The notes beneath the pieces are model-generated. The model was not told the DNA's origin. It ran no database searches and was given only the letters and a program-made list of their open reading frames with translations. The position numbers were made by a program, and so were the translations under genes. Below are positions 20,345-28,934 of a stretch of 64,000 nt of DNA, piece by piece (positions within the stretch are counted from its first letter, which is position 1; each line of letters begins with the position of its first letter). This DNA is from Microcoleus vaginatus WJT46-NPBG5 (lineage in GTDB: Bacteria > Cyanobacteriota > Cyanobacteriia > Cyanobacteriales > Oscillatoriaceae): positions 496,001 through 560,000 of the forward strand of contig JAHHHM010000001.1 in NCBI GenBank assembly GCA_019359355.1, in the 5' to 3' direction.

Positions 20345-21727
20345 GCTATTTGCCTTGGCCAATGCCTTACGTTTGCGCTTGAACTGGGAGCCGGCACCCA
20401 AGGCCCCAAAGGCCAGCAACCCTAAAGCGACAGAAGGTTCAGGGACGTGTTCTGATTGATGGCAAGGCATATCGCAGGGCATCGCGATCTCGTCAGGACA
20501 CGGTTCTGTCCCGTCCCCGTGATAAGCCATGTGGCCCCAAGGGTTGTACATATAACCTGTCTGACTCTGAGCGATTGTGTTGTCCGACAAATCTGACGGG
20601 GCGCTGGCCATCATAAACAGAGACGAATCTGTAGGAGTAGCCGTTGCGGTAACTCCAGGCAAACCGGGCATTAAATCTCTCAAATCATTGGCAATGGGAA
20701 TGTTTGCTGTGTTCCAGGGGAACATTGGGTCGAGCAGGTTGTGTCCGTAAGGCTGACCACTGGAGGGATAAAAACTGTTACCCCAGCGTCCGTTCAGCTG
20801 CCATTGTCCCCAAAGGCGATCCACATTGGCATGAAGCAGGAAGAACATTGGATCATTGGGAGAATTCTGAAGATTCATCGAACCTCCGATCCAATTGTGC
20901 ATACTGTTGTGCAACCCGGTGCCGGTTTCTATACGCGAGCGAAATGCGTTATAGGTCGTTTGGGCAAGTGCACCATTTACCTGAGTTTGTGTGCCTAAGG
21001 TTGTCCAATCACGCAGACTGCGTGTGAGTTCTCGCGGAGTGCCGGTGGATAGTCCTGTCCATGCGCCCCTGTTAAGGGTATTGCTCAAGTCTCTTCTCAA
21101 AAGCCATCCATTCGCGCGGGAGAAAGGCCCAGACTGAACCGTTCCGCCTCCAACACCCCCAGTCCCGCCATTGGGACCCATGAAGTTGTTTTGAAAAATA
21201 ATGTTTCGTGTGGCGGTTTGATTTGTCCAATCCCAGTAGGGAAGTGTCACACTGGAGTCTACTGTTTGTAAGGCTCTTTCAAATTCATCTAAAAACTGCC
21301 GGTGCCACGGCAGAAAGGCAGCGTTGCCATGAGCGCCATTCACTAATGTCGTGCCATTTGGAGCGAGACGGCCTGTCATATCCATTGTTGCTAAATGGGT
21401 GGCCACAAACTGGTCATACTCGCTGATGCGAACGCCGTTTGGGGTGGTAACGAATCTTTGGGTTTTTAAGGCGACGACGGCATTGACGAACCTATCTATT
21501 TCAGTGCGGGTCATCGTCGCGGCATTTCTTCTCACCTGCAAAGTTCCACTGGTATTCCCAGAGTTGGGCATGGTGTCATATCTGTAGCCCAGACGCGTGA
21601 AATCTATAACGTCTGCCGGCCTGACATTGCTTCTAGCAAAAGTAAAGGCTTGAGCCGGATTCGCACAGAAGGCTACAACCGTGCCGGCGACTAAACCGAT
21701 GCCGGTGAAAGCACGTTTAAGATCCAT
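20342..21727 (-). CDS. Exported tyrosinase (type 3 copper enzyme) with PEP-CTERM anchor, copy 1
   Basis: A 461-residue tyrosinase-family protein (from ATG 21727, chosen because GGGGGAAT precedes it and a signal peptide begins there). It would oxidise phenols using a dinuclear copper centre. All six copper His are present: His111, His133 and His142 (CuA, NGAHGNAAFLPWHRQF) and His273, His277 and His299 (CuB, LHNSMHNWIGG and LLHANVDRLW). A signal peptide ends near NPAQA-F. The C-terminus has a Cys/His cluster (Cys410, Cys418, Cys422, His423, His427), then VPEPS, a hydrophobic stretch and a basic tail, the PEP-CTERM signal recognised by exosortase, so the protein is probably processed at the cell envelope. 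The neighbouring gene at 22432-23784 is a paralogue. Possible roles are melanin-like pigment or polyphenol oxidation; unproven. Confidence 0.93.
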   Translation of the reverse strand: MDLKRAFTGIGLVAGTVVAFCANPAQAFTFARSNVRPADVIDFTRLGYRYDTMPNSGNTSGTLQVRRNAATMTRTEIDRFVNAVVALKTQRFVTTPNGVRISEYDQFVATHLATMDMTGRLAPNGTTLVNGAHGNAAFLPWHRQFLDEFERALQTVDSSVTLPYWDWTNQTATRNIIFQNNFMGPNGGTGGVGGGTVQSGPFSRANGWLLRRDLSNTLNRGAWTGLSTGTPRELTRSLRDWTTLGTQTQVNGALAQTTYNAFRSRIETGTGLHNSMHNWIGGSMNLQNSPNDPMFFLLHANVDRLWGQWQLNGRWGNSFYPSSGQPYGHNLLDPMFPWNTANIPIANDLRDLMPGLPGVTATATPTDSSLFMMASAPSDLSDNTIAQSQTGYMYNPWGHMAYHGDGTEPCPDEIAMPCDMPCHQSEHVPEPSVALGLLAFGALGAGSQFKRKRKALAKANS

Positions 21728-22431
21728 AAGATTCCCCCAATAAAAGCGCAAAATTAATATAGGCATATTTAAAATGTCGTTGGCGCTCTGCCAAGATTGC
21801 TTAGCTAGCGCCTAGGCGATAAGTTCCAATACTCTGCTTTGTGCAGTGACGCGAGTAGTTTGGCTTCACTTCATGCAAAGCAGAGCCGGCTGAGAATTAC
21901 AACAAATTTCTTCTCAACAGGATTAGCAACTATGTTTAGTTGGTTATATTGACAAGCTTGACAAAAGTGTTTTCTTCGAGTTTTCACGAGCGGAAAGAAT
22001 CTCGAACCCCGACTCTCTAAGAGCTTGACTTTTTATATTATCTATGTAAGTAAGTATATACGTATCTTCTGCTATTTTGTTGCCAAAATGGCAGCTTTTT
22101 TTGAATAAAACAAAGCCTTGGAAAAGTTTTTAACTGAGGAGGGGCCTTCGATAGGTGCCGGCTCATCGAAACATGATTTTTTTTACCGCTGAGAGCCGGC
22201 ATAGAAGTAGACGAACTGTAGACTAAACTGCCTGAAAAATACTATAGAGGCGAGATGGGGCAGTTATTGAAGAGTCCATGAATCCTCAAAGCGTTCAAAA
22301 TTACTTATTTTTTTAATGTTTGTTTGATCCATCTGTAATTTCAGGAAGCTGGTTGAAGTTTAACAGTAGGGTCTGGTCGCCAACTAACAAACTGATTCAG
22401 TGAGTTTGGGTCAAGTTAGCCGGCTGTAATC
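21728..22431. other. 704-base intergenic region between the two tyrosinase genes
   Basis: AT-rich DNA without a gene. It must carry the end of copy 2 transcription and the promoter of copy 1. GC-rich arms TGCCGGCTCA and TGAGAGCCGGCA (about 22157-22202) form an imperfect inverted repeat with a run of eight T in the loop. No other element recognised. Confidence 0.4.
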
Positions 22432-23784
22432 TTAAACTTTTTGCGGTTGTTTACGCTTACGCAAGCGACCGGCACCCAATGCCCCAAATGCTAATAGACC
22501 AAATATAGAAGCCGGTTCAGGAACGTGTTCTGATTGATGGCAAGGCATATCACAGGGCATATCTATTTCGTCAGGACACGGTTCATCTCCATGATAGGCA
22601 TGATGACCCCAAGGATTGTACGTATTGCCGGTGGTATCTGAAAACAAATCTTCCGGCGCGCTGGCCATTAAAAATGATGAGAAATTAGAATTGGGTGGAG
22701 CAACACCTGGTAACCCAGGGAGTAGAGCGGCCAAGTCAGCGGCAATCTTTGATTGACCTCGATCCCAAGGCCACATTGGGTCGAGCCGGCTGTGTCCGTA
22801 ACCCTGGAAATTAGCAGCATAAGCCTCTGCACCATTCAAACGACCAGTACCCGCAACAGCAGTCTGCCATCTGGCCCAGAGGCGATCAACGTTGGCATGA
22901 AGCATCCAAAATATGGGATCGTTGGGAGAAGTCATCAAGTTCATTGAGCCTCCCACCCAGTTGTGCATGGGGTTGTGTATGTTTAACTCGATCCTGTTGT
23001 TTAACGTAAGGTAGCTAGTTGTATTGAGGGCTGTATTTTCCTGGGCGGCAGTGATCATCCCCCGATTCGTTGGTCCAGGGGCAAACGAACCCAAGTTGCG
23101 TGTCAGTGCTTGTGTGCCGGTGGAGGTTCCCAGCCAAACGTCACGACTCAAGTCACTTCTCTGAACCCATCCGCGGGCAGTTGTGAAAGGCCCACTCTGA
23201 ACCGCCCCACCAGGGTTTCCATTGGTGCTCCCATTGCCTCCCATAAAATTGTTTGTAAAGATGACGTTTTGAGAGCCACTAATATCCGTCCAATCCCAAT
23301 AGGGAATGGTTACAGTCGGATCTACAACTTGTAATGCCTTTTCAAATTCATATGTAAACGTCCGGTGCCACGGCAAAAAGCCGGCCCTGCCATGTGCCGC
23401 ATTAACTAAAGGACGCCCATCTGGCCCAGGCCGGCCGGCTAAATCCATCGCTCCCAAATGGGCTGCCACAAATTGGTCATACTCACTGATGACAACACCG
23501 TTCGCAGCCGTCACCGTCCTGGTTTTTAACATCCGGATAGCATTTACGAACCGCTCTATCTCAGTCGCATTCAAGGTAGCCGCGTTTCTTCTGACCTGTA
23601 AACCTGCCGTGCCGCCAGGAACATTTATACCGCTGTATGTATAACCCAGCGCTCTAAAGTCCAGAACGTCATTTGGTGTGTAAAAATTGCGGGTAAAAGT
23701 AAATGCTTGTGCTTGTACTGCACCAAACACGATAGCACTGCCTGTGATTAAGCCGAGCCAGGTAGAAGCGCGTTTTAGATTCAT
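22432..23784 (-). CDS. Exported tyrosinase with PEP-CTERM anchor, copy 2
   Basis: A 450-residue paralogue of the downstream tyrosinase (ATG 23784, preceded by GGAAGGA). CuA ligands lie in AAHLGAMD, NAAHGRAGFLPWHRTF; CuB ligands in LNIHNPMHNWVGG and MLHANVDRLW. The signal peptide ends at about VQAQA-F. The C-terminal Cys/His cluster (PCPDEIDMPCDMPCHQSEH) is almost identical to copy 1, followed by VPEPAS, a hydrophobic segment and RLRKRK, a PEP-CTERM signal. Overall similarity is high in the catalytic core but inserts differ, so this is an old tandem duplication. Both genes have their own long upstream regions, so they are probably transcribed separately. No copper chaperone (caddie) gene is adjacent. 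Confidence 0.93.
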   Translation of the reverse strand: MNLKRASTWLGLITGSAIVFGAVQAQAFTFTRNFYTPNDVLDFRALGYTYSGINVPGGTAGLQVRRNAATLNATEIERFVNAIRMLKTRTVTAANGVVISEYDQFVAAHLGAMDLAGRPGPDGRPLVNAAHGRAGFLPWHRTFTYEFEKALQVVDPTVTIPYWDWTDISGSQNVIFTNNFMGGNGSTNGNPGGAVQSGPFTTARGWVQRSDLSRDVWLGTSTGTQALTRNLGSFAPGPTNRGMITAAQENTALNTTSYLTLNNRIELNIHNPMHNWVGGSMNLMTSPNDPIFWMLHANVDRLWARWQTAVAGTGRLNGAEAYAANFQGYGHSRLDPMWPWDRGQSKIAADLAALLPGLPGVAPPNSNFSSFLMASAPEDLFSDTTGNTYNPWGHHAYHGDEPCPDEIDMPCDMPCHQSEHVPEPASIFGLLAFGALGAGRLRKRKQPQKV

Positions 23785-24773
23785 GTAATTATCCTTCCAA
23801 CACAATATAAATTCAGGGCTGGATTCTAAACGACATTCGCAATATTCTCGGCTGACCCTGAGCTACAAATATTTAGTGAATTAAGCCCGCGTTCTTTAGA
23901 GATTTGTGGTTACGCTTATCCTAGGATAAAGCCATCCCGACATATTCACTCTCAAAATCTCTGTATTTTTACGGAATCTTTATAAATTAATCCTAGGAAA
24001 AATAATTTGAGCTTTAAAAAGAAGGCGGTAATTTCCCCTACGCTTCCCCATCTTTTCTTAAAAAATATTGCTAATAAATCAATAAATCCTGCAAGCTATT
24101 TCAGGAAAAGCTAGAATTTTTATTGGTTCAACTTTCTATTTTTTTAGTGTAGTGAGTCATAGCTAAATATTATTAAATTTATTTAAATTTCAAGAATTTT
24201 ATCCTACAAAATCCTTGAAGTGCTTATCCATCAACCCATTTCGCTCTGACTGAATGACCGCAAAAATTGTTTATTATATTAATTTTAAAACAAAACTTTG
24301 ATTAATTAAATAATTATAATTACCAGATTTGTTTATTTTATCAATAAAAATATTTAGGTTTTTGTAGTTATACTTAAGTAGCGGATATTTTTAATAGCTA
24401 CTAGATTCAGTGTATTTTAAAAAAATGAATAAATTAATAATAAGTAGTTTTGTTAACCGAAAGTTCTGTAAAGATTTTGTAAAGATAAATCACTAAATGA
24501 CTAAATAGATATTATAAAAGCAGAAGAAATACAACGACTGAGTCCAACAGATTGGTTGGATGCATTGATGAATGGTTCCAAAAAGCAGACTTTTATGAAC
24601 TGACCCTAACCGGCAACCTGTAAGCTGAGCAGCCCCCTATGCAATTACGCGGAGCGCAGATCAGTGGTGAGTAAGTAACCGAGTGTATTGCTCAAATCCT
24701 TGGACTGAATAAGTTTATAGAGCGCTCCACACTCAGCACTCACCACTCAACACGAGAAGAAAGTGCTTTAGAC
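23785..24773. other. 989-base very AT-rich intergenic region
   Basis: This region lies between alanine dehydrogenase and tyrosinase copy 2, both on the minus strand. No frame looks like a gene. It contains short direct repeats such as GTAAAGAT (about 24470-24486) and palindromic CCTAGGA motifs around 23930 and 23992. The promoter of tyrosinase copy 2 must lie at its left end. No RNA gene recognised. Confidence 0.4.
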
Positions 24774-25868
24774 TCAGGACATTGCAGCTAAATCAGGAAA
24801 AACTTCCCGCACCGCCGGATGCACGATCTGGTGGTTTCGCACATTTAGCCCACTGGCCAAGACCGGATCTGTATCCAAGGCTTTGATCCCCTGATTTGCC
24901 AACTTGAACACATACGGTAATGTGCTGTTATTAAGGGCTTGGGTTGCAGTCCAGGGAACCGCCCCAGGCATATTCGGAACGCCATAGTGGACAACGCCCT
25001 CTTCTACATAGGTGGGATGGGTATGAGAAGTCGGGCGCAATGTTTCTACACAGCCACCCTGATCCACTGCAACATCAATAATCACAGAACCCGGACGCAT
25101 TTTTCCGACAAGGTTTCGAGAGACAAGCACCGGCGCGCGTCGTCCTAATACTAAAACAGCACCGATCAGCAAGTCGGCATCTGGAACGAGGGACTCAATT
25201 TGCAGAGACTGACTGTAAAGGAGCTGAACTCTAGAGCCAAAAAGGGTTTCGAGATAGGATAAACGCTCAACATTGATATCTAAAATCTGAACTTGAGCGC
25301 CCATTCCTACAGCCATTCGTGCCGCTTCTGTGCCAACAACACCGGCACCTAAAATCACGACTTTACCGGGCATTACCCCAGGAACACCCCCTAAGAGAAC
25401 GCCTCGCCCTCCCTGTTGGCGCTCTAAAAATCTTGATCCAAACTGCACTGCCAACCTGCCGGCGATAATGCTCATCGGCGTCAATAGAGGCAGTCGTTTA
25501 TCTGGCAGTTCGACGGTTTCATAAGCGATTGCACTGACGCCAGAATCAATCAGATGCTCTGTCAAAGTCCGATCAGCGGCTAAGTGCAAATAGGTAAAGA
25601 GCAACTGCTCTTTCTGGAGAAACGGGTACTCTGGCGACAGCGGTTCCTTGACTTTAACCACGAGTTCCCGATCCCAAGCGTCTTTGGCGCTGCCAACAAT
25701 TTTAGCGCCGGCCTGAATATAATCTTCATCCCCCAAGCCGGCACCGGCACCCGCGCCGGTTTCCACAAACACCGAATGACCCTTTTCACACAATACCCGA
25801 ACGCTGCTCGGACTCAGCCCGACGCGAAACTCCTGATCCTTCGTTTCCTTAGGAACGCCAATTTCCAT
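24774..25868 (-). CDS. ald: Alanine dehydrogenase
   Basis: A 364-residue NAD-dependent alanine dehydrogenase (alanine to pyruvate and ammonia). The N-terminus EIGVPKETKDQEFRVGLSP is typical for the AlaDH/PNT family; the Rossmann nucleotide site is VVILGAGVVGTEAARMAVGMGA (glycine pattern GAGVVG, near residue 175), and the catalytic His and Asp regions are present (FTYLHLAADRTL, NMPGAVPWTATQALNN). It is cytoplasmic, hexameric in known examples. The length equals the family norm (360-375). It stands alone, with the start codon close to a divergent Mop-domain gene. Confidence 0.96.
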   Translation of the reverse strand: MEIGVPKETKDQEFRVGLSPSSVRVLCEKGHSVFVETGAGAGAGLGDEDYIQAGAKIVGSAKDAWDRELVVKVKEPLSPEYPFLQKEQLLFTYLHLAADRTLTEHLIDSGVSAIAYETVELPDKRLPLLTPMSIIAGRLAVQFGSRFLERQQGGRGVLLGGVPGVMPGKVVILGAGVVGTEAARMAVGMGAQVQILDINVERLSYLETLFGSRVQLLYSQSLQIESLVPDADLLIGAVLVLGRRAPVLVSRNLVGKMRPGSVIIDVAVDQGGCVETLRPTSHTHPTYVEEGVVHYGVPNMPGAVPWTATQALNNSTLPYVFKLANQGIKALDTDPVLASGLNVRNHQIVHPAVREVFPDLAAMS

Positions 25869-26006
25869 CTGCCACCTCTTTATGACCCATGCTTTTAACT
25901 TATGTCTTTACAGACTTGCGCTGCGAATACTCTCACTGTATGCCAGCCGGCTCATGGTTTGCTGCTATCCTATCGACAGAGTTTGGCGATATTTGAGGTG
26001 CCGGCA

Positions 26007-26225
26007 GTGACGATTAAAATTAGCGGGCGCAATCAGCTCACAGGTAGAGTGACGGATATTCAGCTGGGAGATATCCTGGCAGAAGTCACAATTCAAGTTG
26101 GAGATAACTTGATCGATGCGGTGATCACGCGCCGGTCTGCTGAAAATCTTAAAATTGCCATAGGGGACGAAGTGACAGCCCTGATCAAAGCAACAGAAGT
26201 CATGGTTATCAAAGCGGTTGATTAG
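26007..26225 (+). CDS. Mop/TOBE-domain protein (molybdate or oxyanion binding)
   Basis: A 72-residue protein consisting of one Mop domain: KISGRNQLTGRVTDIQLGDILAEV and the DAVITRRSAENL core with the LIKATEVMVIKA end. Single Mop proteins (molbindins) bind molybdate or tungstate as oligomers and buffer them in the cytoplasm. The frame is open from an ATG at 25902, but the upstream part has no similarity to anything; GTG 26007, preceded by TGAGGTG, matches where the domain begins, so I chose it. It is divergent from ald and 94 bases upstream of the hli gene. Confidence 0.75.
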   Translation: MTIKISGRNQLTGRVTDIQLGDILAEVTIQVGDNLIDAVITRRSAENLKIAIGDEVTALIKATEVMVIKAVD

Positions 26226-26247
26226 ATTCAGTTCCTCAAAGTCGTGG

Positions 26248-26275
26248 TTGACGCGATACCAAGCATCTCTACAAT
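26248..26275 (+). promoter_or_regulatory. Putative sigma-70 type promoter of the hli gene
   Basis: TTGACG at 26248-26253 and TACAAT at 26270-26275 are separated by 16 bases, giving a transcription start near 26282 and a leader of about 38 bases before the hli start. It begins 23 bases after the Mop gene stop. Confidence 0.6.
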
Positions 26276-26319
26276 GGAAGACAATAAAAGGTAAAGAATT
26301 GTAACTAAGCGACAAAACC

Positions 26320-26490
26320 ATGACTCAACCACAACCCACCACCACACCCAAACTTGAGGAGCCAAAGTTTGGTTTCAATGACTACGCCGAGCGCTTGAAC
26401 GGTCGAGCTGCGATGATTGGCTTTGCGCTAACCGTAATCATTGAGTATGTCACCGGCCAGGGTTTGCTGGAATGGCTTGGACTTAAGTAA
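26320..26490 (+). CDS. High-light-inducible protein (single-helix CAB-like, HLIP/SCP)
   Basis: A 56-residue protein. After a Pro/Thr-rich 15-residue N-terminus comes the chlorophyll-binding helix with the signature ERLNGRAAMIGFALTVIIEY, where Glu and Asn/Arg ligand and pair as in light-harvesting proteins. HLIPs sit in the thylakoid membrane, bind chlorophyll and carotenoid, and protect newly made photosystem II or chlorophyll-binding proteins in high light. The FGFNDYAERLNGR stretch is standard for this family. The length is normal. It has its own promoter and is followed by a strong hairpin. The Ycf39 homologue, a known HLIP partner, is in the same window (44097-45068) but not linked. Confidence 0.95.
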   Translation: MTQPQPTTTPKLEEPKFGFNDYAERLNGRAAMIGFALTVIIEYVTGQGLLEWLGLK

Positions 26491-26498
26491 GTTCAGCA

Positions 26499-26576
26499 AG
26501 TCACCCTTCCCAAACTGAAACAAGCAGCGATTGCTGCGAGTCTTTGCACTTACAAGCTTGTTCGGGAAGGGTGACT
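26499..26576. other. Long branched inverted repeat downstream of hli
   Basis: A perfect 13-base stem (AGTCACCCTTCCC at 26499-26511 with GGGAAGGGTGACT at 26564-26576) encloses a second stem AACAAGC/GCTTGTT (26519-26525, 26556-26562) and a small hairpin GCAGC-GATT-GCTGC (26524-26537, overlapping alternative pairing). No T-tract follows. It lies 8 bases after the hli stop and could stabilise or end the hli mRNA. Confidence 0.6.
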
Positions 26577-26732
26577 GGCTCTACACCGATTGAAGGAATT
26601 CAAGTTTTGTCAAGATTCCCTACACTTTAAGGTGTAAGTTTAAGCTAGAGTATCCTTGAGCTAGAAGCGTTAAAGCGTTGTTAGCACTGTAAGTTTTAAG
26701 ATCGGAAATAAATAGGAACCAAGCAGACTGTG

Positions 26733-27026
26733 ATGAACGTTGTATGGCCTCGAATTTTGAAGTCAGCCTATCGTAGAGAACCCATTACCAGCTTTATCAT
26801 TACGGTTGGAGCTGTAGATGCGGTAATTGGGGGAATCGGCTCTCGCGGATCGTTGCTCACCTTCGGACTCACTATGGCCGGCGTTGCCCTGGCTCTGCGT
26901 TGGTGGCAATTCCAGCGCAGTCAAGTTGAACAACCAGAACGAGTCCCGGAACTGTATCTGCCGGCAAGCTCATCTCGCCCTCAGTTGCCCCAGTTGGCAC
27001 CGGCTAAGAAACGGCGTCCTCAATAA
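26733..27026 (+). CDS. Small conserved-looking membrane protein of unknown function
   Basis: A 97-residue protein (ATG 26733; a GTG codon directly before it is also possible; AGGAACC lies about 12 bases upstream). It has two hydrophobic helices (about residues 18-38 and 42-60: SFIITVGAVDAVIGGIG and LLTFGLTMAGVALALRWW) and a Pro/Ser/Lys-rich tail that would be cytosolic or lumenal. I do not recognise the family; the composition suggests a thylakoid or plasma membrane protein. It is followed by a 276-base gap before the MerR gene. Confidence 0.65.
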   Translation: MNVVWPRILKSAYRREPITSFIITVGAVDAVIGGIGSRGSLLTFGLTMAGVALALRWWQFQRSQVEQPERVPELYLPASSSRPQLPQLAPAKKRRPQ

Positions 27027-27302
27027 AGAATGCAGAAATTTTTCAAAGCGGGTTGATTGAGAATTTTGAATGTGTGATTAGCACGGTGGTTAAACCCGCT
27101 CATTGGAAAAGTTGAGATAGAAATCCGCTCACGGTAGCAGCATAGCAAAAGTTTCCAGCCTTCCACCGGCTGGCGCGTCCCATTTTTTTCTTGTAATAAT
27201 TTTTACTGCTTGCCGGCTAGAGCGGATTAGCTTACTAGAAAAAAAAGAAACTTAGTGAGCTTTGTCGCTCATCACCAGGCAAATCTTATTAGAACGAGAA
27301 TT

Positions 27303-27740
27303 ATGAGCACTCGCGCTATCGCCAAATTGCTTAAAATTGGCGAAGTAGCAGCCGGCACAGGGGTGCCGGTTAAAACCATTCGCTACTACGATGAAATTGG
27401 TTTGTTGGCTCCTACCGTAGAACGCTCTGATTCAGGATACCGACTTTTTAATGAAGCGATCATGAATCGGTTAGCATTTATTAAGCGAGCGCAATCTTTA
27501 GGACTTAGTCTCAGTGAAATACAAGAACTGCTGCTCATCCACGATCACGGAACGTTACCTTGCGGCGAAGTTAAACACCGGCTGCAAGCAAAATTAGAAG
27601 AAATTGCCGAGCAAATTGCCGCCTTGGAAATGCTAAAAGCTGAATTGCAAGGGCTGCTAAGCGGATGGGAAGAACAACCGCCGGCTCACCTAATTGCCCA
27701 AACAATATGTCCGAACATTCAATCGAATAATGATGAATGA
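27303..27740 (+). CDS. MerR-family transcriptional regulator (heavy-metal type)
   Basis: A 145-residue regulator. The winged helix-turn-helix is clear (LKIGEVAAGTGVPVKTIRYYDEIGLL, RSDSGYRLFN), followed by the long dimerisation helix. A Cys87 in GTLPCGEVKHRL and Cys136 in TICPNIQ align with the first and last metal ligands of MerR/ZntR-type sensors, but the intermediate Cys pair is missing, so the ligand set is incomplete. The frame extends to a GTG at 27255; ATG 27303 starts where the family begins. The WD40 gene begins 6 bases after the stop, so the two are likely co-transcribed, an unusual pairing because metal MerR genes usually neighbour an efflux pump. Confidence 0.9.
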   Translation: MSTRAIAKLLKIGEVAAGTGVPVKTIRYYDEIGLLAPTVERSDSGYRLFNEAIMNRLAFIKRAQSLGLSLSEIQELLLIHDHGTLPCGEVKHRLQAKLEEIAEQIAALEMLKAELQGLLSGWEEQPPAHLIAQTICPNIQSNNDE

Positions 27741-27746
27741 TGAAGG

Positions 27747-28853
27747 ATGAAAAAATTTCTGCATTCTACCTTTTCAGTTTGGCATTTTCCTAAATGGAAG
27801 ATTTTTTTGTTGGGCATTTTCCTGGCAGTTAGCATTGCTCATATTTCTCATGCTTCATCGGTTAGCCCTACGCCAAAAAGCCAAATTCCCAGCACTGAAG
27901 TTTCCCGAATCGTCCCCCTTACCAGTGCTTGGGAAAGCCCGCAACTAATTCGGATTTTGGAAGATCATAAAGGAACTGTTGAAAGTCTTTCCTTCAGCCC
28001 AGACGGGCAAATTCTTGCCAGTGGGGGAGGTAGTTTAGATCCGAGGATTAGAATTTGGGATTTACAAAAAGGGGAAAAAATTCGCACCCTTAAAGGACAT
28101 AAAACGAGGGTGCTGGCGCTAGCCATTGCCTCAGATGGTGAAACACTCGCCAGCGGCAGTGATGACTCCCTACTCAATATTTGGAATTTTAAAACCGGCA
28201 AGCTAAATCATACGTTCTCAGAGCCGGCTAGCAATATTTTATCTCTAGCGATTAGCCCGAACGGTCAAACCCTCGTCAGTGGCGGTTTGGATGGCATTAA
28301 ATTATGGGATTTAACGAAGCAACGACCCTTGCAAAATTGGGTGCGCTATGAGATTTTTTACTCAGTTGCAATTAGTCCCGATGGCCGTTTGCTAGTGAGT
28401 GGTGGCAAAGACGCAACGGTGAAAGTGTGGGATTTGTCCACCGGCAACTTCATCGGAAGCCTCAAGGGGCATACACAGCCGGTGAGTTCACTTGTTTTCA
28501 CACCAGACAGTCAAACATTAATTACCGGCAGTTACGATAATGCAATTAAAGTGTGGAATATCCAAACAGGAGAACTGATACACACACTTTTTGACCATAC
28601 CAATCAGATTGATTCTCTAGCGATGAATCCAGACGGGCAAACCTTAGCAAGTGCCGGTCATGATGGTATCCGAATCTGGGACTTAAATACTCAGCAGCTC
28701 ATCATCAAGTTTCCCGCCCATTCCGACTGGGTGCAATCCCTGGCGTTTAGTCCAGATGGGAAAACGCTTGCCACTGGGGGATTTGACAGCTTGATTAAGA
28801 TTTGGCAAGCTAGTCCGCCGCCTCAAGAAGTTTTAACCGGCAACGGAATTTAA
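27747..28853 (+). CDS. Exported or membrane-anchored WD40 repeat protein
   Basis: A 368-residue protein. Residues 1-38 form an N-terminal signal or anchor (basic start, then IFLLGIFLAVSIAHISHA). From about residue 62 to 360 there are seven WD40 units, each with the SPDGxxLASGxxDxxIxIWD pattern, enough for one complete seven-bladed propeller. Such proteins act as interaction platforms; no enzymatic domain is present. The location would be periplasm or thylakoid lumen if the signal is cleaved. It is in an apparent operon with the MerR regulator. Neither substrate nor partner can be told from sequence. Confidence 0.88.
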   Translation: MKKFLHSTFSVWHFPKWKIFLLGIFLAVSIAHISHASSVSPTPKSQIPSTEVSRIVPLTSAWESPQLIRILEDHKGTVESLSFSPDGQILASGGGSLDPRIRIWDLQKGEKIRTLKGHKTRVLALAIASDGETLASGSDDSLLNIWNFKTGKLNHTFSEPASNILSLAISPNGQTLVSGGLDGIKLWDLTKQRPLQNWVRYEIFYSVAISPDGRLLVSGGKDATVKVWDLSTGNFIGSLKGHTQPVSSLVFTPDSQTLITGSYDNAIKVWNIQTGELIHTLFDHTNQIDSLAMNPDGQTLASAGHDGIRIWDLNTQQLIIKFPAHSDWVQSLAFSPDGKTLATGGFDSLIKIWQASPPPQEVLTGNGI

Positions 28854-28934
28854 ACTTTTATCTGAAAAGCTTGGAGTGGCGGCATCTTGCCGGCTAGAAA
28901 TATTACAATCTACTTAGATTGCTATAACCTTCAA

